Notes: a model not told the origin generated them from the letters alone. A DNA stretch of 64,000 nt from Rhizobium ruizarguesonis (GCF_012349115.1 NZ_PQIG01000001.1:186001-250000); one strand, 5' to 3'. Shown: positions 47,702 through 57,333, numbered from the stretch's first letter. Made by a program: numbers and translations.

Positions 47702-48784
47702 ATGGCAGAGCTTTCACTCAGCAACATCGTCAAGCGCTTCGGCGGCTTTGAGATCATCCACGGCGCCAATCTGGAGGTGAAGGACGGCGAATTCGTCGTC
47801 TTCGTCGGCCCCTCCGGCTGCGGCAAGTCCACGCTGCTCAGGATGATCGCCGGCCTCGAGGACATTACATCAGGCGAGCTTCAGATTGGCGGCAGGGTCG
47901 TCAACGACGTCGAGCCGGCCGATCGCGGCATCGCCATGGTCTTCCAGTCCTATGCGCTCTATCCGCACCTGACCATAGAGGAAAATTTGAGCTTCGGCCT
48001 GCGCATGAACGGCAACCCCAAAGCCGACACCGAGCGGCGCGTGCGCCATGTCGCCGAGATCCTGCAGATCACCGAGTTGATGAAGCGGCGGCCGAAGCAG
48101 CTTTCCGGCGGCCAGCGCCAGCGTGTCGCGATCGGCCGCGCCATCGTCCGCGAACCACAGGTCTTCCTGTTCGACGAACCTTTGTCGAACCTCGATGCGG
48201 AACTGCGCGTGCAGATGCGCGTCGAAATCTCCAGACTGCACAAACAGCTCGGCACGACGATGATCTACGTCACCCACGATCAGACGGAAGCGATGACACT
48301 CGCCGACAGGATCGTCGTGCTGCGCGCCGGCAATATCGAGCAGATCGGCGCGCCGCTCGACCTTTACGACGACCCCGCCAATCAGTTCGTCGCCGGCTTC
48401 GTCGGTTCACCGAAGATGAATTTCCTGAAGGCCGTGGTGGTCGAGGCGCAGCCGGGCAGGGCGGTGATCGCGTTGGAAAGTGACGCCAATACCCGTCTGA
48501 CGCTGCCGGTCACCGATCCGATCGAAGCCGGTGCAAAGGTAACACTCGGCATCCGTCCGGAACATTTCGTCGATGCGGGCACGGGCGATGCCGACCTCAC
48601 CGTCACCATCGACGTCGCTGAACATCTCGGCAATACCAGTTACATCTACGCCACCATCGGTCCCGAGCAACTGATCATCGAGCGGCCGGAATCGCGCGTC
48701 GCCGGCAATCGCGAAACGCTGACAGTCGGCCTTCCCGCCAGCCGCACATTCCTTTTCGACGGCGCCGGCAAACGGCTTCGCTGA
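47702..48784 (+). CDS. sugar ABC transporter ATP-binding protein (UgpC/MsmK type)
   Basis: A 360-residue CUT1 ATPase: Walker A GPSGCGKSTLLRMI, signature LSGGQRQRVAIGRAI, Walker B VFLFDEPLSNLDA, switch THDQTEAM, and a C-terminal TOBE/regulatory domain (about 240-360). It energises the two permeases encoded upstream. GGGAGG precedes the ATG by 5 nt. Such ATPases are sometimes shared among several transporters. Confidence 0.94.
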   Translation: MAELSLSNIVKRFGGFEIIHGANLEVKDGEFVVFVGPSGCGKSTLLRMIAGLEDITSGELQIGGRVVNDVEPADRGIAMVFQSYALYPHLTIEENLSFGLRMNGNPKADTERRVRHVAEILQITELMKRRPKQLSGGQRQRVAIGRAIVREPQVFLFDEPLSNLDAELRVQMRVEISRLHKQLGTTMIYVTHDQTEAMTLADRIVVLRAGNIEQIGAPLDLYDDPANQFVAGFVGSPKMNFLKAVVVEAQPGRAVIALESDANTRLTLPVTDPIEAGAKVTLGIRPEHFVDAGTGDADLTVTIDVAEHLGNTSYIYATIGPEQLIIERPESRVAGNRETLTVGLPASRTFLFDGAGKRLR

Positions 48785-48822
48785 ACCAAATCCCAGGACA
48801 GAAAGACGAAAGAGGATTTTCC

Positions 48823-50826
48823 ATGACTTCAGATCAACCAATCCGCTGGGGCATCATCGGCCCCGGCACCATCGCCCGCACCTTTGCCGATGGCGTCGCT
48901 CATTCTCGCACAGGGAAGCTGGTGGCGATCGCCACCCGCAATCCTGCAAAGCCGGGCCTTGCCGAAGGTTTCCCCGGCGCCCGCATCGTCGATGGTTACG
49001 AGGCGCTGCTGTCCGACAAGGAGATCGATGCGATCTATATCGCCGTCCCCCACACCGGCCATGCCGAATGGGGGATCAAGGCGGCACGCGCCGGCAAGCA
49101 CATCCTGGTGGAAAAGCCGATCGCCCTCTCGGCCTATGATGCCGAAGCGGTTTACTACGAGGCGAAAAAAGCCGGCGTCTTTGCCGGCGAGGCCTTCATG
49201 TACCGCGTGCATCCGCAGACCGAGAAGCTGGTCGAGCTCGTCAAAAGCGGCGTCATCGGCACCGTTCGGATCATCCGCTCGAGCTTCGGCTTCAATATGG
49301 GCAGCTACAAGCCGGAACACCGGCTTTTCGCCAACGATACCGCTGGCGGCGGTATTCTCGATGTCGGCGGTTATCCGGTCTCGATGGCCAGGCTGATATC
49401 AGGCGCCGCAGAGGGCAAGGCCTTCCTCGAACCGGAGAAGGTTTCGGGCGTCGCCCATCTCGGAGAGAGCGGCGTCGATGAATGGGCATCTGCCGTGCTC
49501 AAGTTCCCGAACGAGATCATCGCCGAAGTCTCCTGCTCGATCATGGCGCAGCAGGACAATGTGCTGCGCATCATCGGGTCCGAGGGCCGGATCGAGGTTC
49601 AGGACTTCTGGTTCGCCTCCGGCCATAAGGGCGGCGTCGGCAAGATCGAAATCTTCAAGGGCGGCAGCCGAGAAACCGTCGAACTGAGGGAAGACCGCTG
49701 GCTCTATTCCTTCGAGGCGGATGCGGCCGGCGATGCCATCCGCGCCGGCAAGACCGAATTCAGCTCTCCTGGCATGAGCTGGGCAGATTCGATCGGAAAC
49801 CTGCGTGTACTCGACCAGTGGCGCGCCTCGGTCGGTCTTGAATACGGCGTGGAAAAAGCCAGCAAGCGCACGGCAAACATTGCTGGCGGCACGGTCGCGC
49901 GCGGCAACAGCGTTCCGCAGCGTCAGATTCCCGGCATTTCCAAGCCGGCCTCGGTGGTGACACTCGGCTTCGAATTCTTCCCGAATTTTGCCTCCGCCTC
50001 GCTGACGCTCGACGCCTTCTATGAGGCCGGCGGCAATGCCTTCGACACGGCCTATGTCTATGGCGGCGGCAAGACGGAGGCGATCTTCGGCGACTGGCAC
50101 ACGAGCCGAAAGGTGCCGCGCGAGGAGATCGTGCTGATCGGCAAGGGTGCGCATTCGCCGCTCTGCTATCCCGATATGATCGCAAAGCAGCTCGACCAGT
50201 CGCTTTCCCGGCTGAAGACCGACTATGTCGATATCTATTTCATGCATCGTGACAATACCGACGTGCCGGTCGGCGAGTTCGTCGATGCCATGGATGCGGA
50301 GGTCAAGCGCGGACGCATCCGCGGCATATTCGGTGGTTCGAACTGGACCCGGGCGCGTTTCGACGAGGCGATCGCCTATGCCGAAAAAACCGGCAAGACG
50401 GCGCCGGCAGCACTTTCCAACAACTTCTCGCTCGCCGAGATGCTCGACCCGATCTGGGCCGGCTGCGTCGCCGCTTCCGATGACGACTGGAAAAAGTGGC
50501 TGAACGAGAAGCAGATCCCGAACTTTGCCTGGTCGAGCCAGGGCCGCGGCTTCTTTACCGACCGCGCCGGCCGCGACAAGCGCGACGATGAGGAGATCGT
50601 CCGGGTCTGGTATTCCGAGCGCAACTTCGGACGCCGCGACCGTGCCATCGAGCTTGCCAACAAACTCGGCCGCAATCCGATCCACATCGCACTCGCCTAT
50701 GTGATCGCCCAGCCTTTCCCGGTCATTCCGCTGATCGGGCCGCGCACCGTCGCCGAGTTGGAAGACAGTCTCTCGGCGCTCGACATCAAGCTCACACCCG
50801 AGCAGGTGAAGTGGCTGGAAGGCTGA
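48823..50826 (+). CDS. Gfo/Idh/MocA - aldo/keto reductase fusion protein
   Basis: A 667-residue fusion of two complete oxidoreductase families. Residues 1-330 are Gfo/Idh/MocA: nucleotide loop GIIGPGTIARTF, EKP motif LVEKPIALSAYD, and 'GGGILDVGGYPVSMARL'. Residues about 375-667 are an aldo/keto reductase. It has Asp/Tyr in FDTAYVYG, Lys in LIGKGAH, His in IYFMHRDN and a C-terminal cofactor segment 'IPLIGPRTVAELEDSL', so the catalytic tetrad appears intact. The linker is Ala/Gly/Val rich. It is the last gene of the sugar-transporter operon and may carry out two redox steps on the imported sugar, perhaps recycling NAD(P) between domains (inference). A terminator follows. Confidence 0.92.
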   Translation: MTSDQPIRWGIIGPGTIARTFADGVAHSRTGKLVAIATRNPAKPGLAEGFPGARIVDGYEALLSDKEIDAIYIAVPHTGHAEWGIKAARAGKHILVEKPIALSAYDAEAVYYEAKKAGVFAGEAFMYRVHPQTEKLVELVKSGVIGTVRIIRSSFGFNMGSYKPEHRLFANDTAGGGILDVGGYPVSMARLISGAAEGKAFLEPEKVSGVAHLGESGVDEWASAVLKFPNEIIAEVSCSIMAQQDNVLRIIGSEGRIEVQDFWFASGHKGGVGKIEIFKGGSRETVELREDRWLYSFEADAAGDAIRAGKTEFSSPGMSWADSIGNLRVLDQWRASVGLEYGVEKASKRTANIAGGTVARGNSVPQRQIPGISKPASVVTLGFEFFPNFASASLTLDAFYEAGGNAFDTAYVYGGGKTEAIFGDWHTSRKVPREEIVLIGKGAHSPLCYPDMIAKQLDQSLSRLKTDYVDIYFMHRDNTDVPVGEFVDAMDAEVKRGRIRGIFGGSNWTRARFDEAIAYAEKTGKTAPAALSNNFSLAEMLDPIWAGCVAASDDDWKKWLNEKQIPNFAWSSQGRGFFTDRAGRDKRDDEEIVRVWYSERNFGRRDRAIELANKLGRNPIHIALAYVIAQPFPVIPLIGPRTVAELEDSLSALDIKLTPEQVKWLEG

Positions 50827-50835
50827 AGCAACAGG

Positions 50836-50863
50836 AAAGGGCGCGGTTTGAACCGCGCCCTTT
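50836..50863. terminator. bidirectional terminator between the fusion gene and cydX
   Basis: A 13-bp perfect stem AAAGGGCGCGGTT / AACCGCGCCCTTT with a 2-nt core loop lies between two convergent stop codons. A-runs and T-runs on both sides allow it to act in either direction. Confidence 0.85.
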
Positions 50864-50869
50864 GCATTT

Positions 50870-50992
50870 CTACTTGCGCAGCTCGGAAGCTTTCTTCCTG
50901 GCTGCGTCGTCCATCAGCTCATACCACATGGCGTTGAGGACGGCGAAGGCGGCGGCCAGCGGCAGGCCGAGGATCCATGCGAAATACCACAT
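50870..50992 (-). CDS. cydX: cytochrome bd small subunit CydX (YbgT family), 40 aa
   Basis: A 40-residue single-helix membrane protein, MWYFAWILGLPLAAAFAVLN followed by AMWYELMDDAARKK, matching the CydX/CbdX signature exactly (MWYFxWxLG...N..W.E). It stabilises the bd oxidase haems. GGGAG lies 8 nt before the ATG at 50992; the longer open frame upstream runs through an intergenic repeat and is not coding. It is about 100 bp downstream of cydB, separated by palindromic repeats. Confidence 0.92.
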   Translation of the reverse strand: MWYFAWILGLPLAAAFAVLNAMWYELMDDAARKKASELRK

Positions 50993-51007
50993 CGTTTCAT
51001 CTCCCTC

Positions 51008-51060
51008 AGAGCAATTCCAGGAAAAGTGCGAAGCGGTTTTCCGTCCGGAATTGCGTAAAA
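51008..51060. repeat. rhizobial palindromic repeat between cydB and cydX
   Basis: GCAATTCC / GGAATTGC outer arms and GGAAAA / TTTTCC inner arms around GTGCGAAGCGG, preceded by AGA. This is a common dispersed rhizobial intergenic palindrome. Confidence 0.7.
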
Positions 51061-51069
51061 ACAAAAGGT

Positions 51070-51095
51070 TAGAGCGGTTCTGCTGAGCCGCTCTA
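51070..51095. repeat. short palindrome at the cydB stop
   Basis: TAGAGCGG / CCGCTCTA with a 10-nt centre. Its distal arm includes the cydB stop codon at 51093-51095. It is probably part of the same mosaic repeat and could act as a processing or attenuation hairpin between cydB and cydX. Confidence 0.65.
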
Positions 51096-52247
51096 GTAAG
51101 CGTGGCTATTTTTATCGGTGATCGACTTCTCATCGACCTTGCCCCACAGAACCTTGTAGACCCAGGCTGTGTAGGCGAAGATGATCGGCACGAAGATCAC
51201 CGTCACCACAAGCATGATGAACAGTGTCATGTGGCTGGAGGATGCATCCCAGACCGTCAGGCTCGATCGCGGATCGAGCGAGGAGGGCAGGATGAACGGG
51301 AACATCGACAGGCCGACCGTCGAGATGATGCCAAAGATCGCCACCTTGCTGAAAAGCAGCGTCATGATCTCGCGCCTTGCCCGCATGGCAATGAAGGCCA
51401 GTGCCGCGCCGACGAAGCCGAGGACGGGTGCGATGATCATCCACGAATGAGCGCCGTAATTGGCAAGCCACGCGCCTTTCTCCAGCGCCACGGTCTTCAG
51501 CAGCGGATTGGAGGGACCGATCGGGCTGATATCGCTGGTGATGCGATAGCCACCGACGCCGATCCAAAGGAAGAGGCCGCCGAGTGCGAAAAGCACGATA
51601 ACGGCAAGGGCGGCGATGCTGCCATAGCTTCTGGCACGCATTGCGACCGGGCCACTCGATTTCAACACCAGCCAGGCCGCACCATGCATCGTCAGCATGG
51701 CTAGGGAAAGCAGGCCGCAGAGCAGCGCATAGGGGTTGAGCAGCGCGAAGAACGAGCCCTCATAGAAGATCCGCATATCGTCGGCAAAGCGGAAAGGCAC
51801 GCCCTGCAGCACATTGCCGACGGCGACGCCGAAGATCAGCGACGGCACGAAACCGCCGACGAAGAGCGCCCAGTCCCAGCCGCTGCGCCAGCTGGCGCTT
51901 TCCCGCTTAGACCGGTATTTGAAACCGACCGGGCGCAGGATGAGTGCGAAGAGGATCGCGAACATCGCCAGATAGAAGCCCGAGAAGGACACCGCATAAA
52001 GCGGTGGCCAGGCAGCAAAGATGGCGCCGCCGCCGAGGATCAGCCAGACCTGATTGCCTTCCCAGGTGGCGCCGATGGTGTTGATCGCCACGCGCCGTTC
52101 CGTATCGGTCCGGGCGACGAAAGGCAGCAGTGTGCCGACGCCGAGATCGAAACCGCCTGTCGTCGCAAAGGCGATCAGCAATACGCCGAGCAGCAGCCAC
52201 CAGATGAGACGCAGGGTTTCATAGTCGATGAGTTCGTGAAGGATCAT
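51093..52247 (-). CDS. cydB: cytochrome d ubiquinol oxidase subunit II CydB
   Basis: A 384-residue membrane protein with about eight or nine hydrophobic helices. Typical segments are 'LIWWLLLGVLLIAFATTGGF', 'DLGVGTLLPFV' and 'GATWEGNQVWLILGGGAIFA' (the conserved WEGNQVW). With CydA it forms the high-affinity bd oxidase that reduces O2 at low oxygen without pumping protons. It starts 6 bp after the cydA stop. Confidence 0.96.
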   Translation of the reverse strand: MILHELIDYETLRLIWWLLLGVLLIAFATTGGFDLGVGTLLPFVARTDTERRVAINTIGATWEGNQVWLILGGGAIFAAWPPLYAVSFSGFYLAMFAILFALILRPVGFKYRSKRESASWRSGWDWALFVGGFVPSLIFGVAVGNVLQGVPFRFADDMRIFYEGSFFALLNPYALLCGLLSLAMLTMHGAAWLVLKSSGPVAMRARSYGSIAALAVIVLFALGGLFLWIGVGGYRITSDISPIGPSNPLLKTVALEKGAWLANYGAHSWMIIAPVLGFVGAALAFIAMRARREIMTLLFSKVAIFGIISTVGLSMFPFILPSSLDPRSSLTVWDASSSHMTLFIMLVVTVIFVPIIFAYTAWVYKVLWGKVDEKSITDKNSHAY

Positions 52248-52253
52248 GGCAGG

Positions 52254-53834
52254 TCACTCCGCGGCCGGGACGAGGGTTTCGGAAATCAGATGGGCTTCCG
52301 GCTCGTCGTCCGGCTCCGGCCCTTGCCTGATCGCCTTGATCATCAGGCTCATCTCGATGACGATCAGCGTCGTATAGAGTGCCGCAAAACCGATGATGGT
52401 CAGAAGCACCGTGCTGGCGCCGAGGCTGGAGACGGCAGCAGCCGTCGGCAGCACGCCTTCGATCACCCAGGGCTGGCGGCCGAACTCGGCGACGATCCAG
52501 CCGAATTCGATGGCGACCCAAGGCAGCGGAATGGCAAACACCGCGATCCGCAGAAGCAGCGGGTACTTTTCGAGCTGGCGCCGCGCCGACAGCCAGAAGA
52601 AGGTCGCCGTCAGCAGGATGAAAAACATACCGAGACCGACCATGACGCGGAAGGACCAGAAGAGCGTCGGCACGTGCGGGATGGTGTCGCGCGCGGCCTG
52701 AACGATCTGCTCGTCGGTCGCCTGGCGCGGATCGTCGACGTAGCGCTTCAGAAGAAGAGCGTAACCGAGATCATGGCCGAGATCCTCGAAAGAGGTGCGC
52801 ACTTCCTGCGCAACCTGGTCCTGTGCCGGTGCCGAACGGATCTGCATCAACGCGTCGTAAGCCTTGATGCCGTCGCGGATGCGGGTTTCGGCCTGCTGTT
52901 CGAGCTTGTCGATGCCGGGGATTTCGGTCGTCAGCGAGCGCGTGCCGATCAGACCCATGACCCAGGGAATGTGCACGGCAAAATGCGTTTCGCGCGCCTC
53001 CTGGTCGGGGAAGCCAAAGGCGGTGAAGGCCGCCGGCGCCGGTTCCGTCTTCCACATGCCCTCGATTGCCGCGAGCTTCATCTTCTGGTTCTCGGTCGCG
53101 AGATAACCGCTCTCGTCGCCAAGCACGACGACTGATAGAGCCGAGGCGAGGCCGAAGGAGGCGGCGACCGTTATCGAGCGCTTGGCAAGTTCGATATGCC
53201 GGCCCTTGAGGATATACCAGGCGGAGACGCCTAACACGAAGATCGAGGCGCAGACGTAACCTGCCGACACCGTATGGACGAATTTCGCCTGGGCGACGGG
53301 ATTGAAGACCACGTCGAAAAAGCTTGTGATTTCCATGCGCATCGTCTGCGGATTGAGCGCCGATCCCACGGGGTTCTGCATCCAGCCATTGGCGATGAGG
53401 ATCCAGAGTGCCGAAAAATTCGAGCCGATCGCCACCGCCCAGGTGGCGACGAGATGCCCGACCTTCGACAGCTTGTCCCAGCCGAAGAAGAACAGTCCGA
53501 CGAAGGTCGCCTCGAGGAAGAAGGCCATCAGGCCTTCGATCGCCAGCGGCGCACCGAAGATGTCGCCGACATAGTAGCTGTAGTAGCTCCAGTTCATGCC
53601 GAACTGGAATTCCATGACGATGCCGGTGGCGACGCCGAGCACGAAGTTGATGCCGAACAGCCCGCCCCAGAATTTGGTCATCTGCCGCCAGATCTGGCGG
53701 CCGGTCATGACATAGACGGTTTCCATGATCGCCAAGAGCACGGACAGGCCGAGCGTCAGGGGCACGAACAGGAAGTGGTAAAGCGCCGTCAGCGCAAACT
53801 GGAAGCGCGAAAGCGCTACGATATCTAGTTCCAT
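52254..53834 (-). CDS. cydA: cytochrome d ubiquinol oxidase subunit I CydA
   Basis: A 526-residue subunit binding haems b558, b595 and d. Haem-ligand residues are visible: His20 in LTALYHFLFVPLTLG, His in VAQAKFVHTVSAGYV and Met in FRVMVGLGMF. The quinol-binding Q-loop starts at GDESGY and is long, as in E. coli CydA, not the short-loop or cyanide-insensitive type. 'FGRQPWVIEGVLPTAAAVS' is diagnostic near the C-terminus. It is co-transcribed with cydDC upstream and cydBX downstream. Confidence 0.97.
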   Translation of the reverse strand: MELDIVALSRFQFALTALYHFLFVPLTLGLSVLLAIMETVYVMTGRQIWRQMTKFWGGLFGINFVLGVATGIVMEFQFGMNWSYYSYYVGDIFGAPLAIEGLMAFFLEATFVGLFFFGWDKLSKVGHLVATWAVAIGSNFSALWILIANGWMQNPVGSALNPQTMRMEITSFFDVVFNPVAQAKFVHTVSAGYVCASIFVLGVSAWYILKGRHIELAKRSITVAASFGLASALSVVVLGDESGYLATENQKMKLAAIEGMWKTEPAPAAFTAFGFPDQEARETHFAVHIPWVMGLIGTRSLTTEIPGIDKLEQQAETRIRDGIKAYDALMQIRSAPAQDQVAQEVRTSFEDLGHDLGYALLLKRYVDDPRQATDEQIVQAARDTIPHVPTLFWSFRVMVGLGMFFILLTATFFWLSARRQLEKYPLLLRIAVFAIPLPWVAIEFGWIVAEFGRQPWVIEGVLPTAAAVSSLGASTVLLTIIGFAALYTTLIVIEMSLMIKAIRQGPEPDDEPEAHLISETLVPAAE

Positions 53835-53908
53835 TGTCTTTCTCCCACGGTCCCACGCGGTACAGGCGTTCCTCAGCGCCGATCAGCGCTCAGGGCATGC
53901 GGTTTTGC

Positions 53909-55600
53909 TCAGTCCGGCCGAAGCCGGTCGAGCGCCTTTTCGAACGCCGCCTCTCCGCGGCGCGAAATTTCTGTGATACGGCCGCCTTCGATGACGGCGA
54001 TGCGGTCGGCAATCGCAGCCTCGCGGCGGATATGCGTTGCGATCACCAGCGAGCGGCCCGCCGCCATCGCGGAAAGACGGGCGAGCACGTCGCGGGCAGT
54101 GACACCATCGAGGCCCTCGGTCGGCTCGTCGAGCAGCCAGAGCGGCGTGTCGCGCAGGAAAAGCCGGGCAAGCGCCAGACGGCGCGACTGGCCGCCTGAA
54201 AGTCCAAGGCCACCTTCGCCGAGCCGCGTATCGATCCCCCCAGGCATGGCCTCGACATCGGTAAGCAGGCCGGCGGCGGCAAGCGCTTCGCGAAGACGGG
54301 CCTCGTTCGCATCCGGGTTCGCAAGGAGCAGGTTGCCGCGCAGGCTGTCTTCGAAAAGCTCCGTCCGTTGCGTCAGCAGCGTTGCCGTCATCGCGGCAAC
54401 GCTTCCCCTCCTTGCCGGAAATTCGCCGGAAAGGAGGGCAAGCAGGCTCGACTTGCCGGCACCGCTGCTGCCGATGACGGCGAGGCGTTCGCCCGGTTGA
54501 AGCGTGAGTTCGATATCCTCGAGCGCCGGCACGGTGGAGTTTTCATGGAAGGCTGACACCTTCGCCAGCGAAAAAACGCCTCCCGGCAACGGCACCGCCA
54601 ATGGTTCGGGTGCCGCCGCAACGGCAAGCCGCGGCGCGATGCGCCTTGCCGCAAGCAGCGTCCTACCGAGTTCCAGGGCACCACGGCGTAGCGCTGTGAA
54701 GGGTTCGACTGCCGCAAAGGCGACGAGCAGGCCGAGTGCGGCGACAGGAGCGGTAATCACCTTCGTTTCCGCAAGTGCCACAACGGCAAGCAGCGATGCC
54801 GTCAGCAGCAGGGTCGAGACAAGGCCGAAGCCGAATGTCAGGCCGGTTTCGACACGGTTCAGCCGGTCGTCGGCGTGGGCAGAGTAGGCGTCGGCCGCAG
54901 CGATGATACCTGTCTGCGCGGCAAGGCGGCCGGCCATCAGCAGATCTGTCTTGCCGGCAACGAGATCGATCGTTCGCGACCGCAGCGCCTCGATGCCATG
55001 GGCGCGTCTGCGGGCATGTTTGCGCGCCGCCCGCCCGGCGATCAAGGGCAGGGCGAGGCCGGCACCGGCGAGAAAAAGGCCGAAGCACAGACCGAACAGG
55101 GGATGCATCAACCCCAGCACCACGCTTGCCGCCAGGGCTGCACCGATCGCGACCGCGGCCGGCACGAGGATGCGCAGGTAGAGGGAATCGAGCGCATCGA
55201 TATCGGCCGTCAGCCGGAAGAGCAGCTTTGCGGGACGATGCAAAAGGGTGCGAGCCGCACCCGGTTCGGCAAAGCCGCGAAACAGCCTTTCGCGCAGGGC
55301 GGCGAGCACACTGAGGGTTGCGTCATGGGTCGCAAGCCTTTCGCCGTAGCGCGCGGCCGTACGGACGATAGCGAGCAGGCGGATGCCAGCTGAGGGCGCA
55401 AAGACGTCGAAGGTGATGGCGGCAGCGGCCGAAAGGCCGGCGAGCGAGGTGGCGGTGATGAACCAGCCGGACAGGCCGAGCAGGGCGATGCCGGCTGTCA
55501 CCGTCGCTGCCGAAAGTGCTGCACCGAGCAACAGCGCACGCCGGCGCTCGGCAAGGAACAGACGCAGGATCGGCTTGAGGTCTGCAGCAAATCCGCTCAT
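53909..55600 (-). CDS. cydC: heterodimeric ABC exporter CydC (glutathione/cysteine export)
   Basis: A 563-residue fused permease-ATPase. Hydrophobic N-terminal helices start 'LLLGAALSAATVTAGIALLG'. The ATPase domain has Walker A GSSGAGKSSLLALLSG, signature LGLSGGQSRRLALARLF, Walker B LWLLDEPTEGLD and switch THIRREA. With CydD it exports thiols to the periplasm, which is needed for assembly of cytochrome bd. It overlaps cydD by ATGA. Confidence 0.93.
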   Translation of the reverse strand: MSGFAADLKPILRLFLAERRRALLLGAALSAATVTAGIALLGLSGWFITATSLAGLSAAAAITFDVFAPSAGIRLLAIVRTAARYGERLATHDATLSVLAALRERLFRGFAEPGAARTLLHRPAKLLFRLTADIDALDSLYLRILVPAAVAIGAALAASVVLGLMHPLFGLCFGLFLAGAGLALPLIAGRAARKHARRRAHGIEALRSRTIDLVAGKTDLLMAGRLAAQTGIIAAADAYSAHADDRLNRVETGLTFGFGLVSTLLLTASLLAVVALAETKVITAPVAALGLLVAFAAVEPFTALRRGALELGRTLLAARRIAPRLAVAAAPEPLAVPLPGGVFSLAKVSAFHENSTVPALEDIELTLQPGERLAVIGSSGAGKSSLLALLSGEFPARRGSVAAMTATLLTQRTELFEDSLRGNLLLANPDANEARLREALAAAGLLTDVEAMPGGIDTRLGEGGLGLSGGQSRRLALARLFLRDTPLWLLDEPTEGLDGVTARDVLARLSAMAAGRSLVIATHIRREAAIADRIAVIEGGRITEISRRGEAAFEKALDRLRPD

Positions 55601-57333
55601 TCAGCGGCCTCCCTCATAACGATGTCGGCATCGATGCGCATGGCGCGATGCATGCGGGCGGCAAGCAGCGGATCGTGGGTCGCGACGATCAAAGTGCGGC
55701 CCCTGGCGAGCGAAAGCAGGCTGTCGGTAACCTCGGCAGCGGTGGCGGCGTCGAGATGCGCTGTCGGCTCGTCGGCCAGGATAATCCGGAGATGCGGATT
55801 GCAGGCGGCCCGAGCGATCGCAAGCCGAAGTGCCTCGCCGCCGGAAAGCCCGATCCCGCCTTCGCCGAGCGGCCGGTTGCCATAGGCGGCGGCGACTTTT
55901 CCGAGCCGGGCGGCGTCAAGTGCATCTGCCACATCGCCGCGTGGGATACCGGGCCTGCCGAGCGTGATATTGCCGGCGATGGTGCCGGCGAAAATATGCG
56001 GTCTCAGGCCGATCCACGCCATGTTGCCGCGCAAGGCGTGGGCGCTGTCATCCGCAAGTTCGATGCCGCCGATGACGATGCGGCCAGCGGTGCAGGGCGC
56101 CAGTCCTGAAATCAGCGAAAGAAGCGTCGACTTGCCGGAACCGCTGGCGCCAAGAAGCGCCAGATGTTCGCCGGCCGCGATATCGAGGTTGAAATCGTCG
56201 AGGATCAACGGCTCAGTGGCGGCGTAGCGGAAATCGACATTCTCAAGACGGATGGCCGGCGCTTCGGCGACGGCAGAGACCGCTGGCGCGACGTCGACTG
56301 CTCCTCGAATGGACAGGCCGCCGGCAGCGAGGGCGTCCAGGGCCTTCAGCGCCGCTTCGCCGGCCGCCCGATCGTGCCAGACAGCCGAGAGTTCGCGCAG
56401 GGGCTCGAAGAAGGCCGGCGCAAGCAGCAGGATGAACAGTCCCTCGGTCAGGTCGAGCCGGCCCACCCAAGTGCCGAAGCGAATTTCGCCGAGCAGGCTG
56501 AAACCGACATAGACCGCAATCATCGCCACGCCGAGCGCGGCGAAAAGCTCGAGCACCGCCGAAGACAGAAAGGCAATCTTCAGCACCGCCATGGTGCGCG
56601 CGCGCAGCGACTCCGCCTCCGACCGTAGGCGCAGTGCCGTTGCATCGACTGCGTCGAGCGCACGGATGGTCGCCAGTCCGCGCAGCCGATCGAGCAGGAA
56701 GCCGTTGAGGCCGCCGGTCGCGACGAGCTGTTTTTCGCTGGCCGCTTGGGCACGCCAGCCGATCAGCGCCATGAAGATCGGGATCAGCGGCGCGGCGAAT
56801 AGCAGAACCAGCGCGGCGATCCAGGAGACCGGCAGGATGAAGGCAAGGATGATGAGCGGCACGAGGCTCGCCTTCATGCGCGCCGGCTGGAAACGGGCGA
56901 GATAAGGCACGATCAGTTCGGCTTGTTCGCCAATGACACTTGCGGCTTTACCAGAGGCGGGGCGGCCGCGATCGATGGGCGACGACATGGAAAGGGCCGC
57001 GGCGGCAATCTGCCGCCTGCGGCTGAGCTCGGCGCGGGCGGCGTGAAAGGCCAGGCGGCCGCCAGCCGCGTCGAGACAACTTCTTGCAAATCCGAGGACA
57101 AGGATGCCGAGGGCTGGCCAGAGAACGTCATGCAATCCGCCGCCATCGGCGATGCGCCCGACCGAGACGGCCAGCAATCCGGCCTGCGGAATCCAGATGG
57201 CCGCAGCCAGCGCCTGCAGCATCGCCGCCCTGCGGAGCCCGATTTTCGCCCCGTCGCGGCCGGGCGTAACGGCACCACCATCCCGTGGCCGAGCCTCTTG
57301 TGTGTCCTTCGCGTCGAAGAAAGCAGTGCCCAT
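55597..57333 (-). CDS. cydD: heterodimeric ABC exporter CydD
   Basis: A 578-residue permease-ATPase. The ATPase half shows Walker A GASGSGKSTLLSLISG, signature IGLSGGEALRLAIARAA, Walker B IILADEPTAHLD and switch THDPLLA. CydD pairs with CydC. It starts 4 bp after the regulator stop, so regulator and exporter are translationally close. The N-terminal 25 residues (MGTAFFDAKDTQEARPRDGG) are a soluble extension. Confidence 0.93.
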   Translation of the reverse strand: MGTAFFDAKDTQEARPRDGGAVTPGRDGAKIGLRRAAMLQALAAAIWIPQAGLLAVSVGRIADGGGLHDVLWPALGILVLGFARSCLDAAGGRLAFHAARAELSRRRQIAAAALSMSSPIDRGRPASGKAASVIGEQAELIVPYLARFQPARMKASLVPLIILAFILPVSWIAALVLLFAAPLIPIFMALIGWRAQAASEKQLVATGGLNGFLLDRLRGLATIRALDAVDATALRLRSEAESLRARTMAVLKIAFLSSAVLELFAALGVAMIAVYVGFSLLGEIRFGTWVGRLDLTEGLFILLLAPAFFEPLRELSAVWHDRAAGEAALKALDALAAGGLSIRGAVDVAPAVSAVAEAPAIRLENVDFRYAATEPLILDDFNLDIAAGEHLALLGASGSGKSTLLSLISGLAPCTAGRIVIGGIELADDSAHALRGNMAWIGLRPHIFAGTIAGNITLGRPGIPRGDVADALDAARLGKVAAAYGNRPLGEGGIGLSGGEALRLAIARAACNPHLRIILADEPTAHLDAATAAEVTDSLLSLARGRTLIVATHDPLLAARMHRAMRIDADIVMREAAE

